A DNA stretch of 59,625 nucleotides from Flavobacterium sp. (lineage in GTDB: Bacteria > Bacteroidota > Bacteroidia > Flavobacteriales > Flavobacteriaceae), in NCBI GenBank assembly GCA_016714905.1, contig JADKBW010000017.1, positions 1-59,625 of the forward strand, written 5' to 3'. A program made the position numbers and the translations under genes. Positions 52,503-59,625 of the stretch are shown piece after piece (within the stretch, counting starts at the first letter, position 1; every line of letters starts with the position of its first letter). The notes below the pieces were generated by a model, which saw only the letters and a program-made list of their open reading frames with translations, was not told where the DNA came from and made no database searches.

Positions 52503-53504
52503 ATGACAGAGGGCAATTTCGTAGACTACGTAAAAATATATGTTTCTTCCGGAAAAGGTGGAAAAGGATCGACGCATTTGCATCGCGAGAAATTTATTGA
52601 AAAAGGTGGTCCAGATGGTGGTGATGGCGGACGTGGTGGACATGTCTATTTAGTGGGAAACAAGAGTTTATGGACACTATTTCATCTCAAGTTTGCCCGA
52701 CATGTAAAAGCAGGGCACGGCGGTGATGGCGGTGGCGACCGAAGCACAGGTGCTGATGGCGAAGATAAATTTATTGAAGTGCCTCTAGGAACTGTGGTAA
52801 GAGACAAAGAAACCAATGAAATTCTTTTCGAGATTACCGAAGATGGAGAAAAGCGAATTGTAGCACAAGGCGGAAAAGGTGGATTAGGCAACTGGCATTT
52901 TAGAAGTTCCACCAATCAAACGCCTCGATATTCTCAGCCTGGTTTACCTGCGCAAGAAGTTGATATGATCTTGGAGTTGAAAGTACTGGCCGATGTTGGT
53001 TTGGTAGGTTTTCCAAATGCTGGAAAATCAACGTTGTTGTCGGTCTTGACATCAGCTAAGCCAAAAATTGCAGATTATCCTTTTACGACTTTGAAACCGA
53101 ATTTGGGAATTGTGGCGTATCGCGATTATCAATCGTTTGTGATTGCAGATATTCCTGGAATCATAGAAGGCGCAGCGGAAGGCAAAGGTTTGGGACATTA
53201 TTTCTTGCGACATATCGAGCGAAATTCGACGTTGTTGTTTTTGGTTCCTGTAGATACGCCAGACATCAAAGCCGAGTATGATATTTTGGTGAATGAGTTG
53301 ACGAAATACAATCCGGAAATGTTAGACAAAGAACGGATGCTGGTGATTTCTAAATGTGATATGCTGGATGATGAATTGAAAGCCGAATTAAAAATTCAGT
53401 TGGATAAAGACTTTAAGAACATTCCTTACCTATTTATTTCCTCGGTGGCGCAACAAGGTTTGACGGAGTTGAAGGATAAGTTGTGGAATATGTTAAATGA
53501 ATAA
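52503..53504 (+). CDS. obg: GTPase Obg/CgtA
   Basis: Essential ribosome-associated GTPase in 50S assembly and stress control. The 333 residues have an N-terminal Gly-rich Obg domain (FVDYVKIYVSSGKGGKGSTH, GPDGGDGGRGGHVYLVGN) up to about residue 160, then the G domain: G1 GFPNAGKSTLLS at about 167, G2 DYPFTTLKPN, G3 DIPGIIEGAAEGKGLG, G4 VISKCDML, G5 SSVAQQGL. The C-terminal OCT domain is missing, as in many Bacteroidota. Start ATG 52503. Intact. Confidence 0.95.
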   Translation: MTEGNFVDYVKIYVSSGKGGKGSTHLHREKFIEKGGPDGGDGGRGGHVYLVGNKSLWTLFHLKFARHVKAGHGGDGGGDRSTGADGEDKFIEVPLGTVVRDKETNEILFEITEDGEKRIVAQGGKGGLGNWHFRSSTNQTPRYSQPGLPAQEVDMILELKVLADVGLVGFPNAGKSTLLSVLTSAKPKIADYPFTTLKPNLGIVAYRDYQSFVIADIPGIIEGAAEGKGLGHYFLRHIERNSTLLFLVPVDTPDIKAEYDILVNELTKYNPEMLDKERMLVISKCDMLDDELKAELKIQLDKDFKNIPYLFISSVAQQGLTELKDKLWNMLNE

Positions 53505-53986
53505 TAATTAATTGATAATTGATAATTGATAATGTTTTTCCGCCTCCAAAACTGTTCGGACGCTCTGGTGATAATGGATTTTGAAATAGGCATCTATTGG
53601 GGTGCTTTTTTTTTGAAATATTTCATTATAACGAGTTTGCGATAGGGATGGCAGCGGCATCCTTTTGTTCTGGAGTTCAGAACAAAAGATAGAGCGGACA
53701 GCCCGGCCATTCGCCCAAATTCAATTGATAATTAACAATTGATAATTGATAATTAGAATGGGTTACATAGAGGGTTTTATTTATTTGTTGGGCATTGTCA
53801 ATTATCCATTATCCAATATCAAATAATTTAACTACAACGTTTTAGTTTTCACGAACTTCCTTTCAACAATTTGGAAAAATGCCTTATATTCGCACGCACG
53901 ATTTGAGATTTCGTTGATGGTTTGTAACAAATACGGATGCAAACAGACTACTAACTCACTTTAATTAACTAATTCAATTTTTACCA
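53505..53986. repeat. Gene-free stretch with repeats between obg and the S46 peptidase
   Basis: Contains AT-rich words (AATTGATAATTGATAATTGA around 53510-53532 and again near 53730-53757), a short run CCGCCTCCAAAACTGTTCGG like that at 44417, a reversed dispersed palindromic repeat at 53639-53716 (GGCATCCTTTTGTTCTGG ... CAGAACAAAAGATAGAGCG), and AT-rich leader before the S46 gene. No ORF is convincing. Confidence 0.65.
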
Positions 53987-56138
53987 ATGAAAAAAATTAT
54001 TTTATCCCTGATCGTCGGGATCATGCTTTTGCCAATGAGCGTAAAGGCCGACGAAGGAATGTGGTTTTTGATGTTCATCGAACGTTTGAATCACCGCGAC
54101 ATGCAAAAAATGGGCTTGCAATTGACAGCTCAAGAAATTTACAGCATTAACAATCACAGTTTGAAAGATGCGATTGTACAATTTAATGGCGGTTGCACAG
54201 CCGAATTGATTTCGAAAGATGGCTTGGTTTTGACGAATCACCACTGTGGTTATGATGCGATAGCGGAATTATCGACTGCTGACAAGAACTATTTGAAAGA
54301 TGGTTATTGGGCGCCAAACAGAAAAGCGGAGATGAAACCATCGAGCTTATTTGTTCGTTTTTTCGTAAGAATGGATGATGTTTCTAAAAGAATTTTAGCG
54401 AAACTAAACGATAAAATGACGGAAGCAGAACGTGAAAAAGCAGTAAACCAAGAAATTGCATTAATTGAAAAAGAAAACAATGAAGGCGGAAAATATACCG
54501 TTAATGTACGTTCGTTTTTTCAAGGAAATGAGTACTACTATTTCGTTTACCAAGATTATAAAGATGTTCGTTTGGTAGGAACGCCACCAGAAAGTTTAGG
54601 AAAATTTGGTGGAGATACAGACAACTGGGAATGGCCACGTCACACGGCAGATTTCTCTATGTTTAGAGTGTATGCAGATAAAGACGGAAATCCAGCAGAC
54701 TATTCTGAAAACAATGTGCCATTGGCTCCAAAACACTATTTACCAGTAAATTTAGGTGGAGTAAAAGAGAATGATTTTGCCATGATTTTAGGATATCCTG
54801 GAAGAACCAATCGTTGGATGCCAGCGGGTGGAATTGAACAAAACGTGAAGTTTTCTTATCCAGCGTGGGTAGAAGGTGCTAAAACCGGAATGGACAATAT
54901 GAAGAAGTATATGGATCAAAGTGCAGCTTTGCGTTTGGTGTATGCTTCGAAGTATGCAGGAACTGCGAACTATTGGAAAAACCGTCAAGGGATGATTGAT
55001 GCGTTGACGAAATTTGGAACAGCGAAATCAAAAGCGGCTCAAGAAGCGAAATTTGACAAATGGGCGAATAAAGCGGAGAACAAAGCAAAATATGGTTCAG
55101 TAATTACAAATATCAACAAGTACTATAGCTTGACTAACGAGAAAGCGCGTCATGATAACTACTTGCAACAATTATTTAGAACGACTTCTTTTGGAACGAT
55201 TGGAAGAACCATCGGAAAACAATTAGATACTTACGCAAAAGCAGATGCTGCCAAACGTAAAGATATGGCTGAAGGAATTATTGCTGGTGCTGAAGAAATG
55301 TTTAAAGAGTGCCACATTCCAGCGGAAAAGGATTTGTTGGCTGCTCAATTGAATTTGTATGCAACGAAATCTACAGGTTATGCCATTGCGCCAATGGTGG
55401 AAAAAATCGGAAAAGAAAACAACAACGACTTCACGAAGTTTGCAAGGTGTCATAATCGACATGAGTATCTTGACTTCTGTAGACAAAATCAAAGCATTTT
55501 TAAATTATCCAATACAGTCGGTTTTAGATAACGATCCGATTTATACTTTGTCGAATGATATGGTAACACACATCAATTCGAAGTCAGATGCGATTGCAAA
55601 AGCACAAAATGATTATGGCGCTGGATTCCGTTTGTTGGTAGAAGGTTTGAGAGAATCTAAAATTGGAACTATTAAATATCCAGATGCGAATTCAACCTTG
55701 CGTTTGACTTACGGAAAAGTTCGCTCTTTACCAGCAGACAAACGTAATGACGCAAAAATTAATAACTATACTACGATGGATGGTATGGTGAAAAAATACA
55801 AAAAAGGCGATGAGGAATTCGATATGCCAACACGTGTATTAGAAATGAATAGCAAGAAAGACTACGGAAGATTTGCGGATAAAGACGGATCGATGCACGT
55901 GAATTTCTTGACTGACAATGACATTACTGGAGGAAATTCTGGTTCACCTGTGTTGAATGGTAAAGGTGAATTAATCGGATTGGCATTTGATGGAAACATT
56001 GAAGCGATGGCTGGTGACGTTATCTTCGACGATAAATTACAAAGAACGATCAATGTTGATATTCGTTACGTTTTATGGGTGATCGAGAATTTCTCAGGAG
56101 CGAAACATATTGTTGATGAAATGACTTTGGTGAAGTAG
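53987..56138 (+). CDS. S46 family dipeptidyl-peptidase (DPP7/DPP11 type), frameshifted
   Basis: Exported serine peptidase that releases dipeptides, about 717 residues. Signal peptide MKKIILSLIVGIMLLPMSVK. Chymotrypsin-like triad: His in LVLTNHHCGYDAI (residue 85/86), Asp in GDTDNWEWPRHTADF, Ser in TGGNSGSPVLNGKG. Eighteen residues after the Ser the specificity position is Gly (LAFDGNIE), as in DPP7, not Arg as in DPP11, so hydrophobic specificity is predicted. Near 55443 (TTTGCAAGGTGTC) one base is missing; the first frame ends at 55531 while the text GVIIDMSILTSVDKIKAFL continues in the second. Both frames join without loss if one base is added. Periplasmic location inferred. Confidence 0.92.
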
Positions 56139-56160
56139 TTCAAATTCATTTAAAAATAGA

Positions 56161-57096
56161 AATCCGTCTCGTTTTTATGAGACGGATTTTTTTATGGTTG
56201 GAAGTGAACAATGCCATTCAGAATTAACTTCTCGGTGTCGATTTTTTTACCGCAGATTCGCAGATTAGAGCCTAAGAATTTGCGAATCTGCGGTTTAATT
56301 TTTCTAGTGAATGATTTTCTTCAGTGATTTAAAAATAGAAAATCCGTCTTGTGTTTATGAGACGGATTTTTTGGAATGAATCAATGCTATATTTCAAGTA
56401 ACTTCGCTAGTTTGTCGTGGATTGTGTGGAATTTTTTAACCGCAGATTCGCAGATTTGGATAAGAATCTTGAATCTGCGGTTTATTTCTAGTGAATGAGT
56501 TTCACATTCATTAAAATAGAAATCCGTCTTGTGTTTATGAGACGGATTTTTTATGGTTGGAAGTGAACACAGATTCAACAAATTAGCAAGGATAAATTAC
56601 TCGAGTGTATCAAGATTTTATTGCTATTTTTTTACCGCAGATTCGCAGATTTGCAGATTTGCATTTAAGATTAATGTGCGAATCTGTGGTTTAATTTTTC
56701 TAGTGAATGAGTTTCATCATTCATTTAAAGATAGAAATCCATCTCGTGTTGATGAGACGGATTTTTTTGGAATGAATTAGAGCATATTTCTATAATTGGC
56801 TACGCTAGTCTTTTTTTCGGATTGTGTGGAAATTTTTTAACCGCAGATTCGCAGATTTTGAGATAAGATTAATCTTTGAATCTTCGGTTTAATTTTTCTA
56901 GTGAATGAGTTTCATCATTCATTTAAAAATAGAAATCCGTCTCGTTTTTATGAGACGGATTTTTTTATGGTTGGAAGTGAACACAGATTCAAAAGATTAG
57001 CAAGGATAAATTACTCGAGTGTATCAAGATTTTATTGCTATTTTTTTACCGCAGATTCGCAGATTTTGAGATAAGATTAATCTGCGAATCTGCGGT
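56161..57096. repeat. Array of five alternating A/B hairpins (terminator-like), higher-order repeat
   Basis: Hairpin A (AATCCGTCTC/T, loop, GAGACGGATT and T-run) at 56161-56188, 56341-56368, 56521-56548, 56735-56764, 56933-56962. Hairpin B (ACCGCAGATTCGCA ... TGCGAATCTGCGGT) at 56249-56294, 56439-56481, 56634-56690, 56840-56888, 57048-57096. Order A-B ten times alternating. The spacers between A and B are of two kinds that alternate: X (ATGGTTGGAAGTGAACA...) after A1, A3, A5 and Y (GGAATGAAT...GGATTGTGTGGAA) after A2, A4. So the true period is the A-X-B-A-Y-B dimer of about 360-410 bases. After each B comes TTAATTTTTCTAGTGAATGAG or similar, a copy of the 3' end of the next gene. Confidence 0.9.
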
Positions 57097-57105
57097 TTAA
57101 TTTTT

Positions 57106-59625
57106 CTAGTGAAGGAGTTTCTTTGTCACTTCAATGCCATTATCCAATTTGATTTTCGCAAGATATACGCCTTGTGCAAATCCAAATCTAGTGATGAATT
57201 TATTACTAACTTCTGAAGGATTGTATTTTTGAATTAGTTTTCCTGAAATGTCAAATAATTCAATGGCAACTATATTCTGGTTGCTTTTCACTTGTAACTC
57301 ATGGTTAGCAATAAAAGCAATGACACTTTGATTGGCGTCGAATTCGCTGGTGTCTAACGAAGTGTCCGTATAACGAAGTAAAAATCGCTCATTGAAGGTT
57401 CCCGCCTCAGAAGAGAAAGAATATGGACTCAATTTCAAGTTATGTATGATATTCAACGCTCTATCTTCTAGATAAATATTTTGGCTCTCAAATGATTCAT
57501 CTAAATGATCTATCGCAAAAGTAAATGCATCAATAATATTAGAACGATATCCTAAAGCCACGATATCCGTATCTTCAAATGGTAACGGTCTGCCTTGTAT
57601 CACTAATTTCTTATCTTCAAGTGTGGAGTAAAGCGTCGTGCTGGTTTCATCAGTAAAACGAATTCCATCAAAATCGCGGTCCCAACCGAAAGTGGCGCCT
57701 TCCACATATCCAACCAGGATTTGATTAAAAGTACCGCCCTCACTGTTTAAATTCAACCACAGCCGCTGTCTTTCGATAGGGTCACCGCTGTTATTTTCTT
57801 GCGGTACATTTGCCAAAGAAGCCATTCTATAAAACTGACTATTATTACCAGCAACGCGCATGCTGTTGTTGAAAATAACACTGTTGCCTGAAGGTGCCGT
57901 TCCGGTGCTTTTTGTGAAAAATCCTTGACCAGCTGCGATAAAGCCATTAGGCATTGGCCCTCCTGTTCCTGCTGCTGTCCCGACCGATCCAACTCTATTC
58001 CAAGAAGCGTAATCACTATTATTATAGTTATAGACAAAAGTGCCGTAAAAAGGACTGAGATACAAAGTTGAAATATCTGAATTATGTGTCCAGAAGTAAA
58101 TGGTTCCATCAATGATTGGTGTGTTTAGTGGGTTACTTAAAAATGATAAAGCACTTACCGCAGATGGGTAAGGATTGCCAAGCAAGTTCCAATCGTCTCT
58201 ATCATCCGGAGCTACTAACGTACCATGGAAAATAGGAGCGGAAATCACACCATTATTAGGAGTTCCTATAAAATTAGCAGTGTAAGGTAATTTACTAGCA
58301 GAAGTATAGGAATACGTTTGAGGACCTCTAACGATATAGCCTTTAATAGGGTTCATTACTGTAGCAGCCGATTCTGAAAACCATTCCCTGGTCCGTTGGC
58401 AATAGTCGGTGTCCAACTGAAGAACTTATCAGAAAGTGTATCGGGCGACAATCCGTTGGCAGGTAGAGGCAGTCCCAATGTATAATTGGAAGAGAATGTT
58501 ACCGGCGTTCCCCAATACGTATAATCGAATCGATAAATAGGCGGCGTAATGCGCTCCATCGTAATGATACCACTATTGATTGCGGTGTCGTCGATTTGCA
58601 CCAAACTCGAATTGTTATTAAACTTAATGGTTCCTGGTGCAGTGACAGTTAAGCTGGTGTCGAGAATCAGCGCGTCTGGACCATTAAATACCACATCTCC
58701 GCCAGTAACTGTGCAACTGCAACCAGATAAATTTCCGGATGAAGTATAACTACCCGTAAAAGTTAGGCTCGTAGTTCCAGTAGGTGCTGATGGTGTCCAA
58801 GAAACTCCATTCCAAGTAGATCCTGCGAAGGTAATGGTGCCGGTGCTTGTGGAAGCGCAACCAGTCGCTGGATTTGTTGAGCTTGCCGTATACACTCTAG
58901 GAATACTAGGTTTGGTATATACTGTTGCCAAGTTAGTATGGATAAGCGGATTATATGCTGTAGTGGCTAGAGCATCAGTGTATAGCTCTGTTGTTGGTGA
59001 CCATGTTATAGGGTTTTCGTATTCGATTGTCATCATTGGTCTAATTGTACTTGTTCCAGCTATTGATGTGGCAACACTACAGACTGCTGCGCCGGATCTT
59101 TTATTAGTCATAGCAACCCCAAAGGTCGAAACTGCAACTCCACTTAATGTACCGCCTCCACTTGAAGTATGACAAATATTGACTACAATATTAGAAATGC
59201 CATCCCATAGAAATGGGGTTTGAAAAGTATGCGTGTTTACTCCAAGTACGGGTAATATATTTGTGCCTGTAAATACAGTACTAAATCCAGTAGTGATGTA
59301 TGTTGCTGTTAATGATGTGTTTAAAGTGTTTGCCATGCTAATAATATAGCTTGGCATGGCTGCAACACCAACAGTTTTAACAGTAAATCCGAGTGAAGTA
59401 ATATTACCACCTGACATTCCAGCAGCATTCAATTCCGCTCTGGTAATTAAGTATTGTGTTCTAACTTCACTTGTAATTAAAGCTGATTGTTGATAAGGGG
59501 TTGTTGCAGAGAGTGATGTTCCAGTGTCAGCACCTACTATGGCAGTTCCTAAGTTTGGCGCAGCTGTAAATGCTTGAATCGTATTTGGACAAATGTTAAC
59601 TGTAGCTGGAGATACTGTAATCGCG
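57106..59625 (-). CDS. Large T9SS type A sorting-domain protein, 5' part outside window, frameshifted
   Basis: 3' part of a secreted multi-domain protein; the frame is open to the window edge (AITVSPATVNICPNTIQAFT at the start of the visible part). It contains repetitive beta-domain text (SGNLSGCSCTVTGGDVVFNG, WGTPVTFSSNYTLG), GWDRDFDGIRF-type segments, and a C-terminal sorting domain ending LFDISGKLIQKYNPSEV, FAQGVYLAKIKLDNGIEV and TKKLLH. A frame break at the A-run 58377-58380 divides it: GPGNGF and FSESAATVMNPIKGYIVRGP join if one base is added. At least 840 residues are visible. Likely an adhesin or cell-surface protein, by inference from its size and sorting domain. Confidence 0.82.

Noticed and set aside
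53987..56138. Two separate S46 peptidase genes
   Set aside because: The two frames cover different, consecutive parts of one protein (His/Asp in the first, Ser in the second) and join with one added base.
56161..57096. CRISPR-like regular repeats
   Set aside because: Repeats are two alternating hairpin types with spacers that are themselves repeated, there are no unique spacers of constant length, and no cas genes.

Overview
The window reads as a chromosomal segment of an AT-rich flavobacterium (Bacteroidota, Flavobacterium-like). The evidence is: type IX secretion (T9SS) type A C-terminal sorting domains on at least seven proteins or fragments; promoters of the Bacteroidota form TAnnTTTG with an upstream TTG; a LytS/LytTR two-component pair with a reg_prop/Y_Y_Y sensor; a DUF1501/DUF1800 pair; WG-repeat proteins; and an S46 dipeptidyl-peptidase. 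Most genes are housekeeping or envelope genes.

Layout. 1-3270: decayed end of an integrative element (wHTH protein, excisionase-like HTH, RteC, IntDOT-like tyrosine integrase) beside a tRNA-Val(TAC). 3.6-7.1 kb: folC, then exbB-exbD and a convergent TonB-like protein. 7.2-13.1 kb: Glu/Leu dehydrogenase and anmK, with a three-copy tandem amplification of a T9SS cargo gene between them; each junction keeps fossil pieces of both flanking genes. 13.2-15.9 kb: acyl-CoA dehydrogenase, a broken Crp/Fnr regulator, and a 560-base GC-rich island without a convincing gene. 15.9-22.8 kb: a DM13 lipoprotein/beta-barrel/YHS/YHS/DoxX envelope cluster, DinB, NRDE, an ATP-grasp enzyme with a LysE-type exporter, and a T9SS protein. 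22.8-27.7 kb: LytTR regulator, its sensor kinase (interrupted by an in-frame TGA), and a T9SS protein. 28-33.6 kb: SDR-SprT-mannose-1-phosphate guanylyltransferase, an MlaEF-type transporter, and a GT2 glycosyltransferase. 33.7-37.6 kb: duplicated WG-repeat genes around a methyltransferase, a KAS III enzyme, and a truncated globin. 37.6-45.6 kb: gcvP, a UbiA-like membrane protein, an M3 peptidase, purE and purK. 45.7-49.7 kb: DUF1501/DUF1800 and a HEAT-like protein. 49.8-53.5 kb: hpt, adk, a CNNM/CorC protein and obg. 54-59.6 kb: an S46 peptidase, a striking array of alternating hairpins, and the 3' part of a large T9SS protein.

Two features affect the whole annotation. First, many conserved genes carry single-base frame breaks, mostly one base missing from a homopolymer run. 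This looks more like consensus-sequence error than biology, so I give full-gene coordinates across the breaks. Second, the intergenic spaces are filled with several families of imperfect palindromic repeats. The strongest candidates for something undescribed are the higher-order hairpin array at 56.16-57.10 kb, the GC-rich island at 15.23-15.79 kb, and the T9SS amplification at 8.36-12.20 kb.
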